NCBI GenBank assembly: GCA_946407725.1
Contig: CAMJPM010000026.1
Location: forward strand, 1 to 37,514
Direction: 5' to 3'
DNA: 37,514 nt
DNA from: an uncultured Lachnospiraceae bacterium
Lineage (GTDB): Bacteria; Bacillota; Clostridia; Lachnospirales; Lachnospiraceae
Positions within the stretch are counted from its first letter, which is position 1. Every line of letters starts with the position of its first letter. Below the pieces are notes generated by a model, which was not told the DNA's origin, did no database searches, and saw only the letters and a list, made by a program, of their open reading frames with translations. Below are positions 9,903 through 16,638 of this stretch, piece after piece. Made by a program: the position numbers and the translations under genes.

Positions 9903-11165
9903 ATGAAAGAGAATATTTCAAGTAAGGACATCGTAAAGATTATACTTGAAGCTTTGAGGCTTATTGATCAGAGGCTTATAGCCCACGGAGAGAGGGTGGC
10001 TTATCTGGTCTGGAAGCTGATGGTGGAAAAGGGCGGATTTGAGGATTTTGAAATCGCTGAATTTGCTTTTATTGCGGCGCTTCACGACATCGGGGCCTTT
10101 AAGGTGGAGATGGGAAAGGATGTGCTGGATTTTGATGTGGCACACCCCATGAAACACTCCATTTACGGCTATCTATTTATGAAATATACCTCTCCCATAG
10201 AGGATCGTTCAAAAATACTGATGTACAGCCATATAGATCATCCCAAGTTAAAGGATGTTGAATTTGAAGGCAAGGAAGTGTCAGAATTTATCCATATGGC
10301 GGGGCGGTTTGATCTCTTCCACAATTCCCTCGGGGATCGCTTCGGGATCCAGAATCTTAGGGCTTATGAAGAAAAGAAATTCCCGAAAAAGAATCTGGAT
10401 CTTCTGGAGATCGTGCTCCTTAAATATGATGTGGATGAGAAATTTAAGAACGGTAAATTTAAGGAGGAGCTGAATAATCTGTGGAAGGATCTTTTGTTCT
10501 CTGAGGAGGAGAAAAGCCGGTATATCCAGATGCTGATCTTTATTTCCGGCTTCAAGGATGAATACAATGTAATCAACACCATGACCAGTACAATGGTGGC
10601 CAAAGAGATCGCCCAAAGGATGAATGCCTTTTCCGAGGGCGAGATGCGGGAGCTCCATATAGGAAGTGCCCTTCATGATGTGGGAATGCTGACGGTGCCC
10701 GAAGAGATCATAAACGCGCCAAGACGCCTGACTGACGAGGAAATGAAAAAGGTAAGAAGCCATGTCACCACAGTGGAGAATATACTTAAGGGCAGAGTCA
10801 GCGAGAATATCCTGAAGGTGGCTCTGGGGCATCACGAGAGGCTGGACGGCAGCGGATATCCTCACGGGTGGACAGCCAGCGAAATGAACAGGGCACAGAA
10901 GGTGCTGCAGGTTGCGGATACCATAACGGCTCTTACCTGCGAACGTGCCTACCATCCGTCCAAACCAAAGGAAGCGGTGGTACGTATATTGAATGACGAG
11001 ATGGCCCATAATAAATTTGACAGGGAGGTAGTCATTACCTTTATTAATGATTATGATGAAATAATGAGGGTTGCAAAGGAAAAGTCACAGGAAATGCTCA
11101 AGATGTTCAATGAGCTGAAAGTAAGGTACGAAAAGGTAAAGAGTACCCTGATGAAAGGAGCATAA
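9903..11165 (+). CDS. HD-GYP phosphohydrolase, probable cyclic-di-GMP phosphodiesterase
   Basis: The 420-aa cytoplasmic protein carries two HD-type halves. The first (about 1-200) has A-L-H-D-I-G with H61/D62 but no GYP signature. The second (about 230-400) has A-L-H-D-V-G (H258/D259) and the complete H-H-E-R-L-D-G-S-G-Y-P signature (H310-P320), the mark of HD-GYP enzymes that hydrolyse cyclic-di-GMP or related nucleotides. The ATG directly follows the kinase TAG, with GAGAGG in front. A regulator-kinase-HD-GYP order suggests that the two-component system controls the gene or is tied to nucleotide second-messenger turnover; this link is inferred. The first half may be a degenerate duplicate serving as a sensor. 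Confidence 0.9.
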   Translation: MKENISSKDIVKIILEALRLIDQRLIAHGERVAYLVWKLMVEKGGFEDFEIAEFAFIAALHDIGAFKVEMGKDVLDFDVAHPMKHSIYGYLFMKYTSPIEDRSKILMYSHIDHPKLKDVEFEGKEVSEFIHMAGRFDLFHNSLGDRFGIQNLRAYEEKKFPKKNLDLLEIVLLKYDVDEKFKNGKFKEELNNLWKDLLFSEEEKSRYIQMLIFISGFKDEYNVINTMTSTMVAKEIAQRMNAFSEGEMRELHIGSALHDVGMLTVPEEIINAPRRLTDEEMKKVRSHVTTVENILKGRVSENILKVALGHHERLDGSGYPHGWTASEMNRAQKVLQVADTITALTCERAYHPSKPKEAVVRILNDEMAHNKFDREVVITFINDYDEIMRVAKEKSQEMLKMFNELKVRYEKVKSTLMKGA

Positions 11166-11167
11166 TT

Positions 11168-11365
11168 ATGGAAATTATCACAAAAGACACAACTATCGGA
11201 GATATTTTAAGTATCAAGCCCGAAGCTATACCGGTGCTGATGGAGATAGGAATGCACTGTATCGGCTGTCCTGCTTCTGCGGGAGAGACAGTTGCGGAAG
11301 CCGCCATGGTACACGGTGTTGATGCCGATGAGCTGGTACGCCGCATGAATGAGGCACATGAATAG
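11168..11365 (+). CDS. DUF1858 domain small protein
   Basis: The 65-aa protein matches the DUF1858 pattern: an N-terminal I-T-K-D-T-T-I-G-D-I-L, then P-x-A-I-P-V-L-M-E-I-G-M-H-C-I-G-C-P, then an acidic C-terminal helix. The C-I-G-C pair is the hallmark of the family, which is often described as hybrid-cluster-associated or disulfide-related, though the molecular role is not established. The start ATG follows AAAGGAG and lies 2 nt after the HD-GYP stop, so it is the last gene of this operon. It is followed by a strong hairpin terminator. Confidence 0.85.
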   Translation: MEIITKDTTIGDILSIKPEAIPVLMEIGMHCIGCPASAGETVAEAAMVHGVDADELVRRMNEAHE

Positions 11366-11400
11366 TTACAGCAAACGGGCAGGGATTGGAAATCCACGCT

Positions 11401-11435
11401 AAAACGTCCGGGGCCGAAGGGCTTCCGGACGTTTT
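11401..11435. terminator. Hairpin terminator between convergent DUF1858 gene and mecA
   Basis: AAAACGTCCGG (11401-11411) pairs exactly with CCGGACGTTTT (11425-11435) around a GC-rich loop that can also pair. The A-run and T-run flanks make it usable from both directions, fitting its place between two converging genes. Confidence 0.75.
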
Positions 11436-11490
11436 CGTTCCAGCGGAACGCGGGATTTCCGAACGCATTTTCCGCTTTTGCGTTCGGAAA
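11436..11490. repeat. Two further inverted repeats stacked after the terminator
   Basis: CGTTCC/GGAACG (11436-11450, 3-nt loop) is followed by TTTCCGAACGCA (11456-11467) pairing perfectly with TGCGTTCGGAAA (11479-11490, 11-nt loop). With the terminator they make three hairpins within 90 bp. They lie 3' of both converging genes, about 20 nt beyond the mecA stop, and could terminate mecA transcription or stabilise mRNA ends. Confidence 0.7.
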
Positions 11491-11511
11491 CCTGTAATTC
11501 TTTGCGAAAAG

Positions 11512-12333
11512 TCAGATCTCTGACAGCATCTGCAGGGCGTTGTCAGGAATAAGCACTTCTCCGTGCTCATTCAGGAAAGCCTGGGCTGCTGTGCTGAAAT
11601 TCTCTACAAAGGCATATTCCGTGATGATGTTGCACACTTTGTTGAAGACCTCCGGTGTAAGGGAGGACTTGCGTATTACAAGATAGTATCTGCCCTCCGC
11701 AGGATCCCTGTAAAGAGTGTTATTTCCGTCATATAAGCCTTTAAGGATATGAGCCATATCAATGATCACATTCATGTCCTTAAATGAATAGAGCTTTACG
11801 ATATCAACCGGAACAGTGATCTGGATGTTCTTTTCCCCGTTTGTCTGGGAGGTGGAAGTAATAGGTACCTTTTCACGGTCGGCAGGGACAGAGGCTGAGG
11901 CCGAAGCAATATCACTTTTCAGAGCCTTATTGGCTGTCTGGATGGTGTCATGGAGCTTTTTCACCAGATCAATGACTTCATCTGCACCGTAGTTTGAAAG
12001 TGCGGAATTATTATTATCCTGGGAGAACTCCCCGTATTCCTTCAGATCCGGTGCAAAGCGGGAGAAACGGGTGTCAAGCTCATCCGGATCCTCCACTTTA
12101 GTGATAACAAGCACTATGGCTTCGCCTGAAAGAGGAATAGCCTCTATCATAAGGGGTATATCCTCCGCTTCAAAACCAAACTGATAGCTCGCCTGCTGTA
12201 TCATATCCTTAAAGAAGCCTCTGGCTTTTTCGGTTCCGTAAGCCAGTTCACTGAGCTTAAGCTGTCTCTCATTTAAATCATTCTTTGTCAGTGTGCATCT
12301 GATCGTCCTGTCATTTACTTTTTCAATTTTCAT
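11512..12333 (-). CDS. mecA: Adaptor protein MecA
   Basis: The 273-aa protein begins M-K-I-E-K-V-N-D-R-T-I-R-C-T-L-T, the typical MecA N-terminal substrate-binding domain with L-x-E-L-A-Y-G-T-x-K-A and F-x-x-M-x-x-x-A. A variable Ser/Thr-rich linker (about 130-180) and the C-terminal ClpC-binding domain (about 180-273) follow. The C-terminal domain shows the pattern S-F-K-D-M-N-V-I-I-D-M-A and a Y-L-V-I-R segment. MecA delivers substrates to the ClpC-ClpP protease. ATG 12333 is preceded by AGGAAGG. A candidate promoter lies about 70-100 nt upstream. It converges on the DUF1858 operon. Confidence 0.9.
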   Translation of the reverse strand: MKIEKVNDRTIRCTLTKNDLNERQLKLSELAYGTEKARGFFKDMIQQASYQFGFEAEDIPLMIEAIPLSGEAIVLVITKVEDPDELDTRFSRFAPDLKEYGEFSQDNNNSALSNYGADEVIDLVKKLHDTIQTANKALKSDIASASASVPADREKVPITSTSQTNGEKNIQITVPVDIVKLYSFKDMNVIIDMAHILKGLYDGNNTLYRDPAEGRYYLVIRKSSLTPEVFNKVCNIITEYAFVENFSTAAQAFLNEHGEVLIPDNALQMLSEI

Positions 12334-12403
12334 AGCTGACGCACCCTTCCTTTTTTCTGATTATCACTTTCAGTCTGAAAATACAGTTAGATTGTGAACT
12401 ATA

Positions 12404-12432
12404 GTAATATACTATTTTACGTTGTAAGTCAA
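12404..12432 (-). promoter_or_regulatory. Candidate mecA promoter with small inverted repeat
   Basis: On the minus strand TTGACT (12427-12432) is a good -35. TATTAC lies 17 nt away (12404-12409) and TATATT 15 nt away (12406-12411), so the -10 is uncertain. The -10 area sits inside ATAGTA-ATA-TACTAT (12401-12415), a possible operator. A second perfect 13-bp palindrome, TTTCAG-T-CTGAAA, lies downstream at 12368-12380 in the leader. Confidence 0.4.
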
Positions 12433-12481
12433 GAAAAAAGACCCGTTGAGAGAAAAAAATTATTTTTTTTTAATAAATCAC

Positions 12482-12509
12482 TTGAAATTTAAAAAGTTTG
12501 ATGTATAAT
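12482..12509 (+). promoter_or_regulatory. Candidate sigma-A promoter reading into the structured region
   Basis: TTGAAA (12482-12487) and TATAAT (12504-12509) have a 16-nt spacer in a very AT-rich stretch. Transcription would start near 12516 and run about 390 nt before the first credible ORF. Confidence 0.55.
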
Positions 12510-12902
12510 CTTTATTCACGGACTGCTGACAAATATTTCACAAAGATGCGGAAAGGGGGTCAGCAGATACCGCAGCTTATATTCATATCATTCCGGTTTC
12601 CGGAAAAATATCCACAGGATTTAATGACGAAGTATTTTTCTTTTATTTTTTATCGGCATTTCCATGGTGATTCATTAGAGAAAGATTACAGGTCGTAACT
12701 GTTCAGAACATATACCTGCGTTCACCGCAGGTGACGTCTGATAAAAGCAGTTCTTTACGATATAGGCATGCGGAAAAGCATCGGGAAGGCGGTCCGGTTT
12801 TGGGGTCTTGAAAGGCCCGGAACAGATCAGGCAAAGGTCCGGGATATATCACAGGCGGCATAAGCTGCAAATCCTCCGGTCTGCCGGTTAAAAGGAAAAA
12901 AT
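12510..12902 (+). other. Long leader or non-coding RNA candidate without recognised family
   Basis: No credible gene lies between mecA (12333) and 12903. After the promoter the sequence turns GC-richer and holds several inverted repeats. CTGCTGAC (12523-12530) pairs with GTCAGCAG (12559-12566). A TTCCGG-TTT-CCGGAA type hairpin lies near 12590-12604. ACCTGCG (12714-12720) pairs with CGCAGGT (12726-12732). GCGGC/GCTGC and CCGG/CCGG stems lie near 12853-12893. I compared it by eye with common riboswitches (TPP, SAM, FMN, lysine, cobalamin, c-di-GMP, glycine, purine, preQ1), T-box, tmRNA, SRP RNA and RNase P and saw no match. It may be a regulatory leader for the small gene downstream or an independent RNA. 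Confidence 0.35.
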
Positions 12903-13136
12903 ATGAGGGAAAATAAAATGGATGAATTAACTGACAAACTGAATTTCCTTTCCAAGCTGTCATTTTACGCAAATCAGGGTATAAGGCTTTACGTACAGAA
13001 TAAAAGACTTTCCCCGGAGCAGACCGTAATGACGGTTATGGAGGAGGGATCAAATTATATGGCTGATTACGTAGACGATGAAAACGGTTCTCTTTCGGAG
13101 ATCCGCTTCGACAGAATATCTGACTGCGCAGTATAG
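12903..13136 (+). CDS. Unrecognised small acidic protein
   Basis: A 77-codon ORF begins at ATG 12903 behind AAAGGA. A second ATG at 12918 behind GAGGGA gives a 72-residue form starting M-D-E-L-T-D-K-L, and either may be used. The protein is soluble and acidic. Its first half looks helical (K-L-N-F-L-S-K-L-S-F-Y-A-N-Q-G-I-R-L-Y) and its second half carries a D-Y-V-D-D-E-N-G-S-L-S-E-I-R-F beta-like end. No cysteine pair, signal peptide or membrane helix is seen. I do not recognise a family. Two plausible ribosome binding sites and the upstream promoter support it as real; it is the only coding candidate in about 1 kb. Confidence 0.6.
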   Translation: MRENKMDELTDKLNFLSKLSFYANQGIRLYVQNKRLSPEQTVMTVMEEGSNYMADYVDDENGSLSEIRFDRISDCAV

Positions 13137-13173
13137 CCGTTAATCAAGGCAATATCATATCTCTTAACACGAA

Positions 13174-13257
13174 AGAACAGCCCGGTGTAAAGGTCGATCT
13201 TCAGGCGCCCCAAATGCTAAAGACACATATACACAGGGCTGTTCTGTGGTGTATAAT
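13174..13257 (+). promoter_or_regulatory. Wide inverted repeat and -10-like box upstream of the GH18 gene
   Basis: AGAACAGCCC (13174-13183) is matched exactly in inverse by GGGCTGTTCT (13236-13245), 52 nt apart. TATAAT follows at 13252-13257 with no good -35 at the right distance. It may end the preceding transcript, be a two-site operator, or form a leader stem for a transcript starting further upstream. Confidence 0.4.
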
Positions 13258-13342
13258 GTAACAATCAGACTGATGAGGACTTAACATAATGACATTTGGT
13301 TTTCTGAATAGATAACAATCAAAAAATACAGGAAAAAGATAG

Positions 13343-15124
13343 ATGAAACTGCATGACAGAGATTTTGAGGATCTGGAAGTAGAAGATCTGGAAACCGTCA
13401 GGAGACGGGTAGATCGTAAGAAACGAATAAAAAAGAAGAGAAAACAGAGCATCCCGGTGGCTGTTCCCGTTGCAGCCGTTTTTATCATACTGCTTTCCAT
13501 TGTGATATTCAGCTTTGGCGGAAACGCAGTGGAGGCACTGACGGGATTTAAGGTAAATACCGACCTTACCGCATGCTTTGGAGAAATAGGTGAGGGAGAG
13601 GCGGGTATGATCTTAAATGATGAGTACGAAACTGAGATCCGTGCCTATATTAAGGACGGAAAGACCTATATCCCGTATGATTACGTAAAAGAACACTTAA
13701 ATGACTGGTTTTACAGGGATGAAAATGAAGGGCTCATTCTATATACCACTCCGGAGGGCACAAAGCGTATGGAAAACGGGGAGTGTGCCGAAGAATTTGA
13801 CGGAAAATTCTGTATTTCAACGGATCTCGTTATGGAATATACGGATCTGGAATACGGGGATCATACAAAGGAAGAGGTGCCCTATATCACCATAAAGAAT
13901 ACCTGGGGGAGCTATTCCTCCGCTACCGTTAAGAAGCACACGGCTCTCAGGGTTTTCGGAGATAAGAAAAGTGATGTTCTTTCTGCCCTGGAGGAAGAAG
14001 ATAAAGTCAGGGTACTGGATCCCGGCACGGAATGGACAAAGGTCAGGACAGAAAACGGGATCATGGGTTTTGTGGTAAGCAAGGATCTTGACGAATATGA
14101 GGAGCTGTCCGAAGCTGCACCGGGAAACGTGCAGGAGATGGTATTTCCCTGTAAAACCTTTAACCGCAGGATCAGCCTCGGGTGGCATCAGGTCATGGGT
14201 GACGCCGGAAACGATACGGTCTACGACATCCTGAAAAATGATACCGCCGTGAACGTCCTCGGACCTACCTGGTACTCTCTTTCCGACGGATCAGGCAGTA
14301 TGAAGGATATATCCTCCGCTTCATATGTGGAAGCCGCCCACAAAGCGGAAAAACAAGTGTGGGCAGTAATAGACAACTTCAATGTGGAAGGCTTTGATGC
14401 GGATAATGACACCCATGAGGTTTTGTCCTATACATCAAAGAGGGAAAAACTGATAAATGACCTTATCGTCAGCGTAAAAGAATGCGGAGCAGACGGAATA
14501 AATGTGGACTTTGAAGAGCTTTCCTCAGATACCGGACAGCATTTTGCACAGTTTATCAAGGAGCTTTCCGTTGCCTGTCACGATAATGGTCTTGTTGTGT
14601 CCGTTGACAATTACGTTCCGGAGGCATATTCAAAGCATTATCACAGGGAAGTGCAGGGAAAGGTCTGTGATTTCTGTGTGATAATGGGTTATGATGAGCA
14701 CCACGCAGGCTCCAGCGAAGCGGGACCCGTGGCATCACTGGACTTCGTGGAAAGAGGCATAGAAAACACCTTAAAGGATGTGGATGCCGCAAAAGTAGTA
14801 AACGGAGTGCCTTTCTTTACGAGGATCTGGGAGACGAAGAACGGGGTGATAACAGACAGTAAGGCACTTGGAATGAAAGAGGCTTCAGATACACTTAAAA
14901 GCCATGGTGTCACACCATCCTGGGATGACGGCGCAGGCTGTAATTACGGAGAGTATGAAGCTAACGGCTCGGTCTTTAAGGTATGGCTGGAGGATGAAGA
15001 ATCTCTTAATGCGAAGCTTGGCATAATGGAAAACCAGAACCTTGCGGGAGTGGCTTTCTGGAAGCTGGGACTGGAATCCAGGGAAGTCTGGGATGACATA
15101 GAGGCCTATCTGGCCAATGGATAA
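13343..15124 (+). CDS. Membrane-anchored glycoside hydrolase family 18 protein with SH3 domain
   Basis: The 593-aa protein has a strongly basic cytoplasmic N-terminus, one transmembrane helix (about 36-59) and an extracellular remainder. Residues about 70-190 resemble the copper-amine-oxidase-N-like binding domain common in clostridial wall proteins (D-G-K-T-Y-I-P-Y-D-Y-V). A bacterial SH3 domain follows (about 193-255). A GH18 barrel (about 265-590) carries D-G-I-N-V-D-F-E with catalytic E391; the middle acidic residue of D-G-x-D-x-D-x-E is Asn, as is frequent in YaaH/SleL-type enzymes. It probably acts on peptidoglycan or another N-acetylglucosamine polymer. ATG 13343 follows AGGAAAAAG. It overlaps the next gene by 8 nt. 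Confidence 0.88.
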   Translation: MKLHDRDFEDLEVEDLETVRRRVDRKKRIKKKRKQSIPVAVPVAAVFIILLSIVIFSFGGNAVEALTGFKVNTDLTACFGEIGEGEAGMILNDEYETEIRAYIKDGKTYIPYDYVKEHLNDWFYRDENEGLILYTTPEGTKRMENGECAEEFDGKFCISTDLVMEYTDLEYGDHTKEEVPYITIKNTWGSYSSATVKKHTALRVFGDKKSDVLSALEEEDKVRVLDPGTEWTKVRTENGIMGFVVSKDLDEYEELSEAAPGNVQEMVFPCKTFNRRISLGWHQVMGDAGNDTVYDILKNDTAVNVLGPTWYSLSDGSGSMKDISSASYVEAAHKAEKQVWAVIDNFNVEGFDADNDTHEVLSYTSKREKLINDLIVSVKECGADGINVDFEELSSDTGQHFAQFIKELSVACHDNGLVVSVDNYVPEAYSKHYHREVQGKVCDFCVIMGYDEHHAGSSEAGPVASLDFVERGIENTLKDVDAAKVVNGVPFFTRIWETKNGVITDSKALGMKEASDTLKSHGVTPSWDDGAGCNYGEYEANGSVFKVWLEDEESLNAKLGIMENQNLAGVAFWKLGLESREVWDDIEAYLANG

Positions 15125-16184
15125 TAACATGGAAACAAGGATAGTCAGGGCATTCGGGGATCCGGAAAGAGACCGCTCTGTTATGGAAGAAGCAGGAAAA
15201 CTGATAAAACAGGGCGAACTGGTGGGTATGCCCACAGAAACGGTATATGGACTTGCAGGAGACGCCCTTAATCCCCTGTCATCGGCGAGAATCTATTCGG
15301 CTAAGGGAAGACCCTCCGATAATCCGCTTATTGTCCATATAGCCAATACAGAGGCTCTTAAAGGGATCACAGAGACGGTGGGGGAAAAGGCTGAAAAGCT
15401 GATGAAGGCCTTCTGGCCCGGACCTCTTACTATTGTTTTCAGGAAGAATGACAGGGTACCCCTGGAGACTACGGGAGGACTTGATACTGTAGCCGTCAGA
15501 ATGCCTGTAAACCGTATTGCCCTGGAGCTTATTGAGGCCGGAGGAGGATATATAGCAGCCCCCAGCGCCAACAGCTCCGGAAGGCCCAGCTGTACCACGG
15601 CAGAGCACGTATACGAGGATCTTAAGGGAAAGATACCCCTTATAATAGACGGCGGCAGCGTGGGGATAGGTCTCGAATCCACGATAATTGATCTTTCGGG
15701 AGATATCCCCTGTCTGCTACGGCCGGGTTATATCAGTCCGGGTATGCTGCAGGAGGTAATAGGAAAGGTTGATATCGATCCCTCTATCGAGGGGGTCATG
15801 GACGAAACTGAGCGGCCTAAAGCCCCGGGAATGAAGTATAAGCATTATTCTCCAAAAGGAGAGCTTTACATTGTGCGGGGAAAGTCGGATAATGTCATAA
15901 GCACTGTAAATAAATTTGTGCTGGATAATACTGTCAAGGGCTTGAAAACCGGAGTTCTATCGTCTTCAGAAAACGCTGATGCATACAGGGCGGATCATGT
16001 TATAGCCCTGGGCTCTTCTTCGGACGGAGAGAGCATTGCGAAAAATTTATTCAATGCTCTCCGGGAGATGGATTCGAAATCCATGGATGTGATATATACA
16101 GAGGAATTCAATATTCCGGGTATAGGTATGGCCATAATGAACCGCCTTGTGCGGGCAGCCGGGCACAGAATAATAGATGTATGA
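15117..16184 (+). CDS. tsaC: L-threonylcarbamoyladenylate synthase, two-domain Sua5 type
   Basis: This 355-aa YrdC/Sua5 protein makes threonylcarbamoyl-AMP from threonine, bicarbonate and ATP for the t6A37 modification of ANN-decoding tRNAs. P-T-E-T-V-Y-G-L-A (39-47) and K-G-R-P-S-D-N-P-L (63-71) are the classic YrdC motifs. S-A-N-x-S-G-R-P-S and the linker A-P-G-M-K-Y-K-H-Y-S-P lead into the C-terminal Sua5 domain (about 240-355). ATG 15117 overlaps the GH18 stop by 8 nt, with GAGG about 12 nt upstream. ATG 15129 is the alternative. It overlaps the region of the rpiB ribosome binding site, so the genes are cotranscribed. Confidence 0.95.
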   Translation: MDNNMETRIVRAFGDPERDRSVMEEAGKLIKQGELVGMPTETVYGLAGDALNPLSSARIYSAKGRPSDNPLIVHIANTEALKGITETVGEKAEKLMKAFWPGPLTIVFRKNDRVPLETTGGLDTVAVRMPVNRIALELIEAGGGYIAAPSANSSGRPSCTTAEHVYEDLKGKIPLIIDGGSVGIGLESTIIDLSGDIPCLLRPGYISPGMLQEVIGKVDIDPSIEGVMDETERPKAPGMKYKHYSPKGELYIVRGKSDNVISTVNKFVLDNTVKGLKTGVLSSSENADAYRADHVIALGSSSDGESIAKNLFNALREMDSKSMDVIYTEEFNIPGIGMAIMNRLVRAAGHRIIDV

Positions 16185-16197
16185 AAGGATGGATACC

Positions 16198-16638
16198 ATG
16201 AAAGTAGCAATAGGAAGCGATCACGGCGGATTTGACTTAAAGGAACTGATCATTGCACATCTTAATGAAGAAGGATACGAGGTAGCGGATTTGGGATGCT
16301 ATACAAAGGAATCCTGTGATTATCCCATATTCGGTCATGCGGTGGCAAAGACAGTGGCGGCAAAAGAAGCTGATTTTGGTATAGTGATCTGTACCACGGG
16401 AATAGGAATATCAATAGCAGCAAACAAAGTTCCAGGCATCAGGGCAGCCCTTTGCACAAATGAGCTGATGGCAAAGATGACGAGACTTCATAATGATGCT
16501 AATGTGCTCGCTCTCGGGGCAAATATCACAGGTCCTGGACTGGCTGTTGCTATTACCGATACCTTCCTTAAAGGGGAATTCTCCGGGGGAGAACGCCATC
16601 AGCGGAGAATCGACGAAATAGAGGCAGTAGAAGCTTGA
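16198..16638 (+). CDS. rpiB: Ribose-5-phosphate isomerase B
   Basis: The 146-aa RpiB/LacAB-family enzyme interconverts ribose 5-phosphate and ribulose 5-phosphate. The N-terminus M-K-V-A-I-G-S-D-H-G-G-F-D-L-K is canonical. The catalytic cysteine is C65 in V-I-C-T-T-G-I-G-I-S-I-A-A-N-K, with one Thr where many homologues have Gly. H-N-D-A-N-V-L-A-L-G follows. I chose ATG 16198 because AAAGGAT sits 7 nt upstream and the family begins here; an in-frame ATG at 16177 overlapping tsaC would add seven non-family residues. The stop overlaps the TTG start of the next gene by 4 nt. Confidence 0.95.
   Translation: MKVAIGSDHGGFDLKELIIAHLNEEGYEVADLGCYTKESCDYPIFGHAVAKTVAAKEADFGIVICTTGIGISIAANKVPGIRAALCTNELMAKMTRLHNDANVLALGANITGPGLAVAITDTFLKGEFSGGERHQRRIDEIEAVEA

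Noticed and set aside
12498-12698. 66-codon frame after the 12.5 kb promoter
   Set aside because: Its first codons coincide with the -10 box, there is no ribosome binding site, and the composition is not protein-like.
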